Under the pieces are notes generated by a model. It was not told the DNA's origin. It did not search any database and saw nothing but the letters and a program-made list of their open reading frames with translations. From contig NZ_CP020370.1 of the NCBI RefSeq assembly GCF_002813775.1, forward strand, positions 1,579,501 through 1,643,500: a stretch of 64,000 bases of DNA, in the 5' to 3' direction. Position numbers and translations under genes: made by a program. Source of the stretch: Candidatus Thiodictyon syntrophicum. GTDB lineage: Bacteria; Pseudomonadota; Gammaproteobacteria; Chromatiales; Chromatiaceae. Shown piece by piece: positions 36,905 to 45,941 of the stretch; the first letter of the stretch is position 1, and the number at the start of each line of letters is the position of its first letter.

Positions 36905-37348
36905 CTAGAGGCGCGCCTCGCGCAGCAGGCCGATCTCGACCATCTTGGGCAACAGGACCAGTTCCTCACGATCGAGGCGCTGCGCGACGGAGGCGACGAC
37001 GGCTTGGGTCTCGGCGAGAAATTCATCAGTGAAGTTGAAGTCGCAGTGCTTCAGCCAGCGCTGGTGGTAGTCCTCGAGGGTCTGGCGCATGGGCCGCTCC
37101 CCGATGATGAATCCCCAGGCCATGGACTTGACCTTCGGGTCTTCATGAATTAGCAGGGTGGGGTACAGGTCGTGATCCTCCAGGTCCAAATGCCTGCTCA
37201 CCCGCTCGCCCAGGTCGCACAACAGATCATAGGCCGTCCTGGCGTTGCTGCGTAGACTCGGTTGCTGATCGGCGAGGATCGAGCGCAGGTCGCCGATGAT
37301 CTGGCGCAGGTCCGAGTGAGTGCTGCGGTAGCCGTCTAAGGTTCGCAT
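36905..37348 (-). CDS. Hemerythrin-like (HHE) domain protein
   Basis: 147 residues. Four-helix bundle with candidate iron ligands in THSDLRQI, RHLDLEDHDLYPTL (the H-x3-E/HxxxxY-like cluster) and DREELVLLPKMVE. Such proteins bind O2 or NO or sense redox state. The expected final histidine of the last helix (usually HxxxExxxxxP) is replaced by R/E in DREELVLLP, so the site may be incomplete. ATG 37348 follows GGGAGAGACAATCA. Confidence 0.75.
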   Translation of the reverse strand: MRTLDGYRSTHSDLRQIIGDLRSILADQQPSLRSNARTAYDLLCDLGERVSRHLDLEDHDLYPTLLIHEDPKVKSMAWGFIIGERPMRQTLEDYHQRWLKHCDFNFTDEFLAETQAVVASVAQRLDREELVLLPKMVEIGLLREARL

Positions 37349-37652
37349 TGATTGTCTCTCCCGTTGTGAGTTTGGCGGGCCCGCCGGCAGGACCGAATCC
37401 TCCGGCAATGCCCCACGGCCGACCCGCTTGTGGCACCGCGACATCAGTCTTCGCGTGCCAAAGCCTCCGGGCAGCGGCCTCATCCAAAGCCGATCCGGCG
37501 TCACAACCCCTTTTTTTGTCTTATGATGACCCGCTGGCCCTGAGCACAAAGCGCCCCTGGCGCTAAACACACCGCGGCTGACGATACGCCTGTCCCCCCC
37601 GCCTGATCTGTTCGCCAACCCACATAGGTCCGATCGACATGGTCACGCGCCC
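37349..37652. other. 304-base intergenic region
   Basis: Between the hemerythrin gene and the chromate remnant, read out in opposite directions. A CCTTTTTTTGTC run near 37507 is the only striking feature; no gene or clear promoter is seen. Confidence 0.4.
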
Positions 37653-38306
37653 ATGCAGGCGAGCGCGTTAGAGCAGGCGCTGACCGGGTTGTTCGACCGG
37701 ACGGCGGACTATGCCGCGTTGTCCCAGGCGATGGCGGGCTTAGCCGGTGAAATCCCCGGGCTCGATGAGGCCGGGGCGCGGCGCCGACAGCGCCAACTCG
37801 ATCGATCGCTGGCCGAGATCGAGCGCCAGGATTGCTTTCCCGGCGTCGCCCAAGACCGGTGGGGGTCACGGGGCCTCGGGCCGGACCTATGGACCGGCCC
37901 TGATCGACGACCACAGCCCGCCGCCGGTCCACGCCGGCCTCTCCTGGCCACGCACCCTGGTCTACTGCCTGGTGGGTGTTGGGACTTGGGGCCGAGTGGA
38001 AGGGGCCTTGTTCTTAAGCTTCGGCTGGGCCGGACCGCTGACCCAGATGGGCTGGTTCTTCACCGCCCCTCTGACCGGCATCACCGCCGTGGTGGTCGGG
38101 GTGATCGTCAACCTGGCGGTCTTCTTTGCATGGCATGTGCTCTGGCCCCAAGCGACGCACGCGGCGCCCTTCGCGGGGCGCTTCGAGTGGTTCTCGCTCC
38201 TGGTCATGGGGCCGCGTTCCTCGCCCTGTGGCGCTATAAGATCGGCGTCATCTCGGTCATCGGGGCCTGCGCGCTGGCCGGGCTTGGCTACTCGATCAGT
38301 TGGTGA
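37653..38306 (+). pseudogene. Chromate resistance/transport remnant (ChrB-end joined to broken ChrA)
   Basis: Three pieces in two frames. Piece 1 (frame of 37653) reads YAALSQAMAGLAGEIPGLDE to AEIERQDCFPGVAQDR, like the end of a ChrB-type helix region. Piece 2, shifted one frame (about 37860-38206), reads LSWPRTLVYCLVGVGTWGRV, LTQMGWFF, then PLTGITAVVVGVIVNLAVFF, membrane parts of a ChrA chromate transporter with the large segment between QMGWFF and TAPLTG missing. Piece 3, back in the first frame, is AAFLALWRYKIGVISVIGAC to the end. So there are two frameshifts and at least one internal deletion of well over 100 residues. It overlaps the ArsR-rhodanese gene tail by 11 bases. Not functional. 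Confidence 0.75.
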
Positions 38307-38961
38307 TCACCGGCAGGCCAGCCCGCCGCCACTCCGGCCAGCCGTCGCGCAGACGACGAGCAGAGAATCCCGCCGCGCGTAGTCGGGTCACCGCCTCGAA
38401 CGAGAGCACGCACCAAGGGCCGCGGCAGTAGGCGATCACTTCCCGGTCCGGCGTGAAGCGATCCAGATACTCCTGCAATCGCTCTAGCGGGATATTCAGC
38501 GCCCCGGCGACATGGCCCTGGGCAAATTCATCGGGGGGCCGCACGTCGATGACGGTCGCCAACCCGTCGCGCACCCGGACGAGCAGTTCATCGGCCGGGA
38601 CCGGCTCCAGATCGTCGCGGCTCCCGAGATACTCGGCCAACAGTTCACCCACCGCCCTGCTGCGTGCCTGCGCGAGCGCGCGCAGCACCATGACCGCATC
38701 CAGCACCCGATCGTCCGCCAGCGTGTAGCGGATGTGTTTGCCGTCGCGCCGGGCCAGCACCAGGCCCGCGGCCTTGAGCTGTTGCAGATGCTTAGAGGTG
38801 TTGGCGATGGAGAGTCCGGCGACCCGAGCGAGATCCTCGACGGCTCGCTCGCCCTGGGCCAGAAAGTCCAGCAACTCCAACCGCGCCCCATGGCCGAGCG
38901 CACGGGCGATCACGGCCAAGTGCGCGAACAGTGCTTGCTTGTGATCCGGAGGTTCGGACAT
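38296..38961 (-). CDS. ArsR-family regulator fused to a rhodanese domain
   Basis: 221 residues. Residues 1-100 are a winged-helix ArsR domain (ARLELLDFLAQGERAVEDLA, then NTSKHLQQLKAAGLVLARRD with the recognition helix). Residues 120-221 are a rhodanese domain with the active-site loop AYCRGPWCVLS (cysteine persulfide site). No CVC-type metal site is seen in the ArsR part, so it likely senses sulfane sulfur through the rhodanese cysteine. ATG 38961 is preceded by a poor ribosome site. It is divergent from the dsrE-desulfurase genes, its probable target. Confidence 0.85.
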   Translation of the reverse strand: MSEPPDHKQALFAHLAVIARALGHGARLELLDFLAQGERAVEDLARVAGLSIANTSKHLQQLKAAGLVLARRDGKHIRYTLADDRVLDAVMVLRALAQARSRAVGELLAEYLGSRDDLEPVPADELLVRVRDGLATVIDVRPPDEFAQGHVAGALNIPLERLQEYLDRFTPDREVIAYCRGPWCVLSFEAVTRLRAAGFSARRLRDGWPEWRRAGLPVITN

Positions 38962-39228
38962 GGTTGGGGCTCGCAGTGGTTCGGCAACAGTCACCAACAG
39001 CCCTGAACGACGGCCGGGACTGTCAGTATAAGGGCTTCCCCGACTGGCAGGCAGGCGCTCGTCGACCTCGCTGGTCGGCTGCCCGGCCAGCGGGTGGCCG
39101 GCGTCCGAGGGACACCGCGGGCGGGCGCTCCGGCGACGCCGGAGCGCCCGAGAACATTCAACTGAAACGTTGATCGATGATTCCGGATCTGTCAGGATGG
39201 GTCGCACCGTCCCGACTGGATAACGCCC

Positions 39229-39585
39229 ATGAAGATTCTGATCGTGCTGAACCGTGAGCCTTACGACAGCACCGATGTCACCTGGAACGCACTGCGCCTG
39301 GCCAACACCCTGGTCGACGGCGGACAGGAGGTGCGCTGCTTCTTGATGAACGATGCCGTCGATCTGGCCCGCGAGGTCTGCCGTCCGCCCGAGGGCTATG
39401 ACCAGGATCTGTCGCAGATGCTCAAGTCTTTGATCGGGCGCGGCGTCGTGGTGAAGGTCTGCGGCACCTGCATGGCGCGCTGCGGCATTTACAAGAACCA
39501 CCCCTATTTCGACGGCGCCGAGCATTCGACGATGAAAGCGCTAGCCGAGTGGGTCATCGACAGTGACCAGGTGCTGACGTTCTGA
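39229..39585 (+). CDS. DsrE-family sulfur relay protein
   Basis: 118 residues. ILIVLNREPYDSTDVTWNAL and LMNDAVDLAREVCR are typical of DsrE/DsrF-like folds, and VKVCGTCMARCGIYKN supplies a cysteine-rich loop with the conserved CxxC-x3-C type arrangement that can carry a persulfide. Four bases before the desulfurase gene. In purple sulfur bacteria DsrEFH moves sulfur in the cytoplasm; this single protein is of the related stand-alone type. Start ATG 39229 is preceded by GGATAACGCCC. Confidence 0.8.
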   Translation: MKILIVLNREPYDSTDVTWNALRLANTLVDGGQEVRCFLMNDAVDLAREVCRPPEGYDQDLSQMLKSLIGRGVVVKVCGTCMARCGIYKNHPYFDGAEHSTMKALAEWVIDSDQVLTF

Positions 39586-39589
39586 CCCC

Positions 39590-40732
39590 ATGACCCCGCC
39601 CATCTATCTCGACTACAACGCCACCACCCCCATCGCCCCCGAGGTGCGCGATGCCATGCTGCCCTGGCTGCGCGGTGCGGGTTACGGCAATCCGTCCTCC
39701 GACCACTGGTACGGTCGCCAGGCCCGGGCGGCGGTGGCCCAGGCGCGCTCCCAGGTGGCGGCCCTGATCGGCGCCGATCCTGGCGAGGTCCTGTTTACCG
39801 GTTCGGCCACCGAGGCGAACAACCTGGCCGTGCTCGGCGTCGCGGCGGCACTGCAGGGGCGGGGACGCCACCTCGTCACCAGCGCCATCGAGCACCCGGC
39901 GGTGAGCGCGCCCATGGCGCACCTGTACGCCCAAGGATGGGAGGTAACAACGCTGCCGGTGGACCCGACCGGTCAGGTCGCACCCGCGGACCTGTTCGCC
40001 GCCCTGCGCCCCGACACGGTGCTGGTCTCGATCATGCATTCCAACAACGAGGTCGGCACCCTGCAACCCGTTGCCGAGTTGGCGGCGCTGGCCCGTGCTC
40101 GTGGGGTCCTGTTTCACACCGACGCGGCCCAGTCGGTGGGCAAGGTGGCGGTGGATATGGTGACCCTCGGGGTCGATCTGCTGACGATCGCGGGCCATAA
40201 GTTCTATGCCCCCAAGGGCGTCGGGGCCCTGTTCGTCCGTGCCGGCACACCGCTCGCCCCCATTCTCTTCGGGGCCGGGCATGAAGGCGGCCTGCGGCCG
40301 GGAACGGAGAATGTCGCACACCTCGTTGGCCTCGGCGCCGCAGCAATCCTGGCCCAAGGGCGTTTGGCCGTCGGCGCGGCGCGCCAGCGCAACCTGCGCG
40401 ACGCGCTGCATGAGCGGCTGGTCGCGGCGGTCCCCGGGCTTACCCTGAATGGCCACCCCGATGAGCGCCTGCCCAACACCCTGAATGTGTCCTTCCCGAG
40501 CGTGGGCGGCCGGGACCTGCTGGCCCGCACCACCACGGTTGCGGTCTCGCTCGGCGCCGCCTGCCATGGGTCCGGCGCGGCGGTCAGCGGCGTGCTCGGT
40601 GCCATGGGCATCCCGCGGGAGCGGGCACTGGGAGCGGTGCGGCTGAGCCTGGGCGAGCCGACCACCGAAGGGGAGATTGAGCGCGCTGCGGACGCCTTAG
40701 CGACTGCCTGGTGCGCACTGGCGGGGCGGTAA
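39590..40732 (+). CDS. Cysteine desulfurase (NifS/IscS superfamily)
   Basis: 380 residues, PLP enzyme that takes sulfur from cysteine. IYLDYNATTPIAPEVRDAML opens it; the PLP lysine K204 is in TIAGHKFYAPKGVGALFVRA; the catalytic Cys325 is in LGAACHGSGAAVSGVLGAMG. The HGSG loop after the cysteine differs from IscS (ACTSAS) and from SufS, marking a distinct subgroup. It is coupled to dsrE. It could supply sulfur to the DsrE protein or to the sufBCD-T scaffold, which lacks its own desulfurase; that is an inference. Confidence 0.88.
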   Translation: MTPPIYLDYNATTPIAPEVRDAMLPWLRGAGYGNPSSDHWYGRQARAAVAQARSQVAALIGADPGEVLFTGSATEANNLAVLGVAAALQGRGRHLVTSAIEHPAVSAPMAHLYAQGWEVTTLPVDPTGQVAPADLFAALRPDTVLVSIMHSNNEVGTLQPVAELAALARARGVLFHTDAAQSVGKVAVDMVTLGVDLLTIAGHKFYAPKGVGALFVRAGTPLAPILFGAGHEGGLRPGTENVAHLVGLGAAAILAQGRLAVGAARQRNLRDALHERLVAAVPGLTLNGHPDERLPNTLNVSFPSVGGRDLLARTTTVAVSLGAACHGSGAAVSGVLGAMGIPRERALGAVRLSLGEPTTEGEIERAADALATAWCALAGR

Positions 40733-40965
40733 ACGGCGCAGACCTGGCGAACCGGGCTAAACAGCCCGGGCCCGAACGACCGCGCCGACTGGTCCGGTTA
40801 AGGTTTTTCTCAACCGGACGCTGCGGCTGTTTCGTCATATGCAATCATCGGCGCCGGCCCGGATTAACTGCCAACATCCGCCCGGTCCCAGACGCCTTCG
40901 GACCGGCACCCTCGTCTGCCACTGGGCATACCGCGGCCAAGCCGCATCATGAACCGAGAACCAGG
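40733..40965. other. Intergenic region before the EamA transporter
   Basis: 233 bases. A hairpin TCCGGTT...AACCGGA surrounds AAGGTTTTTCTC near 40795-40820; it is not a standard terminator because the T-run is inside the loop. No gene is seen. Confidence 0.35.
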
Positions 40966-42036
40966 ATGCAGATAACGACGAATTGGAAACACGGGTTGCG
41001 CCAACCCGGCGTACTGGCCGCCTTGGGTGCCGCGCTGTTGTTCGGCGGCAGCACCCCGCTCGCCAAGTGGCTGCTGGCGAGCGTCGACCCCTGGCTGCTG
41101 GCGGGTCTGCTCTACCTCGGGTCGGGCGGCGGGCTGTCGCTGTATCGCCTGGTAAGGCGCGCGCCCAAGGGGCGGCTGGCGCCCGGCGAATGGCCTTGGC
41201 TCGCGGGCGCCATTCTGGCCGGCGGGGTGGTCGCTCCGGTGCTGCTGATGTTCGGGCTGACCGGCATGCCGGCGGCCGGTGCCTCGCTGTTGCTCAACGC
41301 CGAAGGCGTGTTCACCGCCTTGTTGGCCTGGTTTGCGTTCCGCGAGAACTTCGACCGGCGCATCGCCTTGGGAATGGCCGCCATTGTGGCCGGTGCGCTG
41401 GTGCTCAGTTGGCCGCAGGAGGCCCGGCTCGGCAGTGTCTGGCCCGCGCTGGCGGTGCTGGGGGCCTGTTTCGCCTGGGGGATCGACAACAACCTGACCC
41501 GCAAGGTCGCGCTGGCGGATGCGACCTGGATTGCGGCAATCAAAGGCGTGGCGGCCGGCGGTGCGAACCTGGCGCTGGCACTCTGGCTTGGTGCAACCTG
41601 GCCGGCGGTACCGAATCTGGCCGCCGCCTTGTCGATCGGCGCGCTGGCCTATGGCGTCAGTCTGGCCCTGTTCGTCGTCGGGTTGCGTCACCTGGGAACG
41701 GCCAGGACTGGCGCCTATTTTTCCGTGGCCCCCTTCTTCGGCGCCCTGCTGGCGATCCCCCTCCTGGGCGAAGCGCTCGACCAACGGCTGCTGATCGCGG
41801 GCGCATTGATGGCGGTGGGCGTCTGGCTGCACCTGACCGAGCAGCATCGTCATGAACACACGCACGCAGCGCTAGAGCACGAGCACGCGCACGGCCACGA
41901 CCCCCATCACCAGCACCAGCACCCGCACGATGAACCGATACCGTCCGGCCAGCCACATCGTCATAAGCATCGACATGCGCCTTTGTCCCATGCGCATGCC
42001 CATTTCCCCGACGCGCATCATCGTCACGATCATTGA
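40966..42036 (+). CDS. EamA-family transporter with a histidine-rich C-terminal tail
   Basis: 356 residues. Ten predicted membrane helices in two EamA repeats ([20 protein letters not shown]; later [20 protein letters not shown]). After helix ten ([20 protein letters not shown]) comes a cytoplasmic or periplasmic tail of about 63 residues with about 24 histidines in HxH and HHxH clusters, a metal-binding tail as in Ni/Co/Zn carriers. EamA proteins usually export metabolites such as amino acids, so the tail suggests metal transport or metal regulation. ATG 40966 follows AGAACCAGG. The His codons change the local base use. Confidence 0.75.
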   Translation: MQITTNWKHGLRQPGVLAALGAALLFGGSTPLAKWLLASVDPWLLAGLLYLGSGGGLSLYRLVRRAPKGRLAPGEWPWLAGAILAGGVVAPVLLMFGLTGMPAAGASLLLNAEGVFTALLAWFAFRENFDRRIALGMAAIVAGALVLSWPQEARLGSVWPALAVLGACFAWGIDNNLTRKVALADATWIAAIKGVAAGGANLALALWLGATWPAVPNLAAALSIGALAYGVSLALFVVGLRHLGTARTGAYFSVAPFFGALLAIPLLGEALDQRLLIAGALMAVGVWLHLTEQHRHEHTHAALEHEHAHGHDPHHQHQHPHDEPIPSGQPHRHKHRHAPLSHAHAHFPDAHHRHDH

Positions 42037-42082
42037 GCCGACGGGTGCGCTCTATTCACCTGCACGAATCTGGAGTAAAGCG

Positions 42083-42334
42083 ATGAGCAACGACTATTCC
42101 CGGCGCGACTTTCTGGCCACCGCGACCGCCGGCGCGATGCTGGCCGCCCTGTCACCCGAGGCCCTGGCGGCCCCGCCATCAGCAGAGCCGGCCCCGACCG
42201 CACCCATCCCGACGGCCTTCGCCCCGGGGCATGAGCCCAAACCCCTGCCGTTCGATCCCGCCAAGCTCGATGGCATTTCGGAGAAGCTGATCCGCTCCCA
42301 CTGGGAGAACAAGTATGGTGGCCCTGCAATCTGA
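42083..42334 (+). pseudogene. Iron superoxide dismutase with Tat signal, N-terminal stub
   Basis: 83 residues. [20 protein letters not shown] is a twin-arginine export signal; the mature start [20 protein letters not shown], then ENKYGG, is the opening of Fe/Mn superoxide dismutases (full length about 200-240). It stops at GPAI where the family continues VKxLN. Within the 95 bases that follow there is no further superoxide dismutase sequence, so the gene is truncated. SHWENKYGG also departs from the usual HHENNYGG, which lacks the first metal-site histidine. Confidence 0.7.
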
Positions 42335-42429
42335 ATGATAATTGCGAGGTAAGCTCATGATCCAGTAAGAAGAACGCCCCTCAGTTTGCAGCACTGCCGG
42401 CTGGATGCTCTCCAGGCACCTGAGGTGGA

Positions 42430-44721
42430 TCAGCGGGGCTGGGCATGGATGTTCTCCTTTACCGGGGCCGCGTCGCGGGCATAGACCTCGAACTGCTCCG
42501 CCGGGAGCGGTCGGCTGAACAGGTAGCCCTGGGCGATCCGACACCCTTCGGCCTGGAGAAAGTCCGCCTGGGCCTGGGTCTCGACCCCCTCGGCGACCAC
42601 GCGCAATCCCAGTGCCCGGCCCAGGGCGATCATCGCGCGGGCGATGGCGCGGTCGTCCGGGTCCTGCGCCAATCCGGCGACGAAGGACCGGTCGATCTTG
42701 ATCTCGCTGACCCCCAGGCGCTTGAGCGCGGCCAGGGAGGAGTAACCGGTGCCGAAGTCGTCGATCCCGACCGCGATCCCCAGGGCTTGGAGGCGCCGGA
42801 TATTCGTGGCCGCGAGGTCCGGGTTGCTCATGATCCAGGTCTCGGTGATCTCCACCGCCAGGCCGCCCGGGTGTACCCCGACCTCACCGCACAGGCCCGC
42901 AATGGTCGCGGCCAGATTCGGGTCTTGGGTGTCGCGGCCTGACAGGTTGACCCAGACCGCCGCATCGGTCAGCAGCGCCCGCTCCTGCCAGGCCTTCATC
43001 TGAGTGGCGGCGGTGCGCACGACCCAGGCGCCGATCGGGACTATGAGCCCGGTGGACTCCGCCAAGGGGATGAAGCGCCCCGGTTCGACCAGGCCGAACT
43101 CCGGGTGCTGCCAGCGGATCAGGGCCTCGCAGCCGACGATGAGCCCGGTCGCAAGCTCGATCTGGGGCTGGTAGTGGAGCACGAACTGCGCGCGCGCCAG
43201 GGCCAGGCGCAGGTCGGTCGCAAGCGTCACCTGGGCCAGGGCCTGCGCCGTCATGTCCTCGGTATAGAAGCAAAAGGTGTCGCGGCCCTGGTCCTTGGCG
43301 CGATACATGGCGGAATCGGCGTTGCGCAACAGGGTATCGAGCTCGATGCCGTCATCGGGGTAGAGGCTGACGCCGATGCTGGCGGTCACATAGAGTGGTC
43401 GGTCGGCGACCGCGAAGGGCTCCTGGAAGGCCGCGACCAGCTTGTTGGCGATCAGCCCGGCGTCGCTGCCCTGCGTCAAGCCTCCCAGGATCACGGTGAA
43501 CTCATCGCCCCCCAGGCGGGCAACCGTATCGCCCTCCCGCACCAGGGTGCTCATGCGCCGGGCGGCCTGCTGCAGGATCAGGTCCCCGGTCGGGTGTCCC
43601 AGGCTGTCATTGATGGCCTTGAAGCGGTCGAGATCCAGGAACAGCAGTGCGACCTTGCGTTGTTCGCGATGGGCGTGGCGCATGGCCTGGTGCAGCCGGT
43701 CGGCGAACAGGAGCCGGTTGGGGAGCCCGGTCAGCGGGTCGTGCTGGGCCAGGTGCTCCAGTTGCAGTTCCCGCTCCTGGAGCCGTGCGGTCAGGTCCAG
43801 ATGCTCGGTGATGTCGCGCAGGGACTCGACCACGCCCAGGATCTCGCCGCCGGGACCCAGCAGCGGCGCGCCGATTACCTCGATCCACTGGGTCTGTCCG
43901 TTCGCGCATCGCTTGCGATGGACCACCTTGACCGCGGTCCCGCCCGCCAGGACTTGCGGTACCGGGCAGGGATGCTCGGGGCTGTCACAGGGGGCGTCAC
44001 GGCCATGGATTGCGCCGTAGCAGCTCAGCCCGCAGCGGCCCTCGGGCGGCACCCCCGTCGCCAGCCGTGCCGCCCGATTCATCAGCAGGAGCCGGTAATC
44101 GGTGCCGATGACGACGACGGGGTCGCCGATCCCGTCGATGACCGACTGGAGGAAGTGCCTCTGGGCGGCAATTTCGGCGCGTGCCCGCGTGATCTCGGTG
44201 ATGTCGAACAGGATCACGCGGCAGGTGGGGGCCTCCCCGGTCGCGGGCCGATCATCGCGCCGGATCATCAGGTGCAGGTTGCGCCGGTTTGCCGTTGGGC
44301 GCCCCAGCCCGACCTCAATGGACTCCTGCTCGCCGCTCGCCAGGACCCGCCCGAGGCTGCTGAGCAGGTTGCGCCCGTCCCCAGGGGCCAGCCGCGTGCC
44401 CAGGAACAGTTCCAGCCCCCGCGCCCGCTCCACCCCCAACAAAGCGGCGGCGGCCAGGTTCATCCGGGTGATCCGACCCTCGCCGGTGAGCGTGGCGTAG
44501 GCGACCGGGGCGAAGTCGTAGAGGTCCACATAGTCGTCGCGCGCGTCCTCCAGCAGTTGCCGGGCCTCGAGCAACTCCCGGTTCTGGAGTTCCAGTTCGA
44601 TCTGGTGAATCTGCAGCTCCAGCACCAGACGCTCGGGATCGGCGGCATCGACCCGCTCGCGCCGCAGCGCGGCGAGCAGATCGGTCAGGACAGGGTCAGG
44701 TTGGTTCCTGAAGGACGGCAT
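42430..44721 (-). CDS. PAS-PAS-GGDEF-EAL cyclic-di-GMP signalling protein
   Basis: About 763 residues. Helical N-terminus (ELQIHQIELELQNRELLEAR), PAS at about 60-190, second PAS at 195-330 (with a GLSCYGAIHGRDAPCDSPEH cysteine cluster), GGDEF at 345-500 (RLGGDEFTVILGG intact) and EAL at 515-755 (GCEALIRW, VEITETW, DDFGTGYSSLAALKRL, AEGVETQAQ, all key residues kept). So both diguanylate cyclase and phosphodiesterase activities are possible. No transmembrane segment; cytoplasmic. The frame is open to 44823; ATG 44721 (MPSFRNQPDP) is taken. Stands alone, next to the AraC gene in the same direction. Confidence 0.88.
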   Translation of the reverse strand: MPSFRNQPDPVLTDLLAALRRERVDAADPERLVLELQIHQIELELQNRELLEARQLLEDARDDYVDLYDFAPVAYATLTGEGRITRMNLAAAALLGVERARGLELFLGTRLAPGDGRNLLSSLGRVLASGEQESIEVGLGRPTANRRNLHLMIRRDDRPATGEAPTCRVILFDITEITRARAEIAAQRHFLQSVIDGIGDPVVVIGTDYRLLLMNRAARLATGVPPEGRCGLSCYGAIHGRDAPCDSPEHPCPVPQVLAGGTAVKVVHRKRCANGQTQWIEVIGAPLLGPGGEILGVVESLRDITEHLDLTARLQERELQLEHLAQHDPLTGLPNRLLFADRLHQAMRHAHREQRKVALLFLDLDRFKAINDSLGHPTGDLILQQAARRMSTLVREGDTVARLGGDEFTVILGGLTQGSDAGLIANKLVAAFQEPFAVADRPLYVTASIGVSLYPDDGIELDTLLRNADSAMYRAKDQGRDTFCFYTEDMTAQALAQVTLATDLRLALARAQFVLHYQPQIELATGLIVGCEALIRWQHPEFGLVEPGRFIPLAESTGLIVPIGAWVVRTAATQMKAWQERALLTDAAVWVNLSGRDTQDPNLAATIAGLCGEVGVHPGGLAVEITETWIMSNPDLAATNIRRLQALGIAVGIDDFGTGYSSLAALKRLGVSEIKIDRSFVAGLAQDPDDRAIARAMIALGRALGLRVVAEGVETQAQADFLQAEGCRIAQGYLFSRPLPAEQFEVYARDAAPVKENIHAQPR

Positions 44722-44921
44722 CGTGGGTCCGGGGGGGCGGCATGGCTTGGGACGGCCAGCAACAGCGAACCGGGCAGGGGTATCAGGGATGGTTGCTACG
44801 GCGCCCGCAGAGGGAGCCGTCACTGTTACTGAATCTTAACGCTACGCCCGTCGTTTCCCGCTGTCTATCCGCTTTCCGCAGCCGAGTCGTCGCCCGCCGA
44901 AGCGCGTGCGGGGTCTATCCC
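44722..44921. other. Gap between the GGDEF-EAL and AraC genes
   Basis: 200 bases. Nothing recognised beyond the start region of the GGDEF-EAL gene; the AraC gene probably ends without a clear terminator. Confidence 0.3.
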
Positions 44922-45941
44922 TCAACCCAGCAGGCTGGCCCCGGTAAAGGTGCCGCGCCGCGTCAGGGTGACGGAGGGCAACTCGCCGAACAGCGCCCGG
45001 TACTGCGCCGCGAAGCGGCCGAGTTGGTAGAAGCCGAAGGTCATGGCGATCGACGCCACCGTGTCGTCCCCGCGGCTTGCCGCCAGCAGCGCACGGCGCA
45101 CCCCATGCAGGCGCAGCCGCCGGATGAACTCCATGGGCGAGGTCCCCAGCCGTTCCCGGAAGGCGTACTCCAGGGTGCGCTGACTGACGCCGGCCTGGGT
45201 GCACAGGTCCGCGAAGTTGAGCTCGTCGAGGTCGGCGCAACGCATGATATCGATGGCCAGATCGAAGCCCCGTTGACGCCGGTGTGCCGCCTCCAGGGTG
45301 GCCCCGGGGCCGCCCAGGCACAGGGTGCGCAGCAGCCCGTCCAGCAGGTCCTGTTCCAGCGCGGTCACGACGCCGCGATGCTCCAAGAGCCGCGGCTCGG
45401 CGTGAACCCGGTTCAGCAGGTGCCGCAGCCATGTCCCCAGCGCACTCCGCTGCCGGGCGGCGGCCGGCAGCACCCGGCTCTCCGCGTTCCGCTCGATGGT
45501 CTGGGCCGTGACCGGATCGAGCTGGGCGCGCAGCCAGTCCAGCCGCGTCAGGGCGACCATGTGCTCCTGTCCGGCATCCAGCACGACATCCAGGGACCCC
45601 GGCAAGGAGGTGCGAAGCCCGTGCTCAGCAAGTGCGGCCCCCCAGTAGCGCGACCGCGCGCCCAGACGGATCGGCACCGTGAAGGCGAGCATCCCGGCCG
45701 GGGTCCAGCCCTGAACATGCAGGGCGCAGGCGAAGGACTCCCGATAGATGAGCCAGTTGGGGGTAACGAGGATCCGCTTGATGTTCCGGAAAGGGCCGCG
45801 CCCGATCGGTGAGGCGAGCACCTCCCACGGGGGTGATGCCGCCTCCCAGACGCAGGGGTCGTCGATGTCCTGAAGGACGACGAAGGAGCTTGGGGCCGCG
45901 GCCGTGCGCGCGGCGGCAGGCGTTTGTCTCGATGTCTGCAA
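44922..45941 (-). CDS. AraC-family transcriptional regulator
   Basis: About 339 residues. The C-terminal pair of helix-turn-helix motifs is clear: FADLCTQAGVSQRTLEYAFR and SIAMTFGFYQLGRFAAQYRA, then LFGELPSVTL. The N-terminal 230 residues (FVVLQDIDDPCVWEAA and on) resemble EutR-type regulators with an unknown effector-binding fold. A TTG start at 45941 is preferred because GGAGAACCC stands just before it; the frame is open to 46088. The motif shared with two sulfatase promoters lies 13 bases upstream of this start, so this is the best candidate for their regulator and for self-control. Confidence 0.78.
   Translation of the reverse strand: MQTSRQTPAAARTAAAPSSFVVLQDIDDPCVWEAASPPWEVLASPIGRGPFRNIKRILVTPNWLIYRESFACALHVQGWTPAGMLAFTVPIRLGARSRYWGAALAEHGLRTSLPGSLDVVLDAGQEHMVALTRLDWLRAQLDPVTAQTIERNAESRVLPAAARQRSALGTWLRHLLNRVHAEPRLLEHRGVVTALEQDLLDGLLRTLCLGGPGATLEAAHRRQRGFDLAIDIMRCADLDELNFADLCTQAGVSQRTLEYAFRERLGTSPMEFIRRLRLHGVRRALLAASRGDDTVASIAMTFGFYQLGRFAAQYRALFGELPSVTLTRRGTFTGASLLG

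Noticed and set aside
43105-44832. 575-residue plus-strand frame opposite the GGDEF-EAL gene
   Set aside because: Mirror of a real gene in high-GC DNA; no family pattern.
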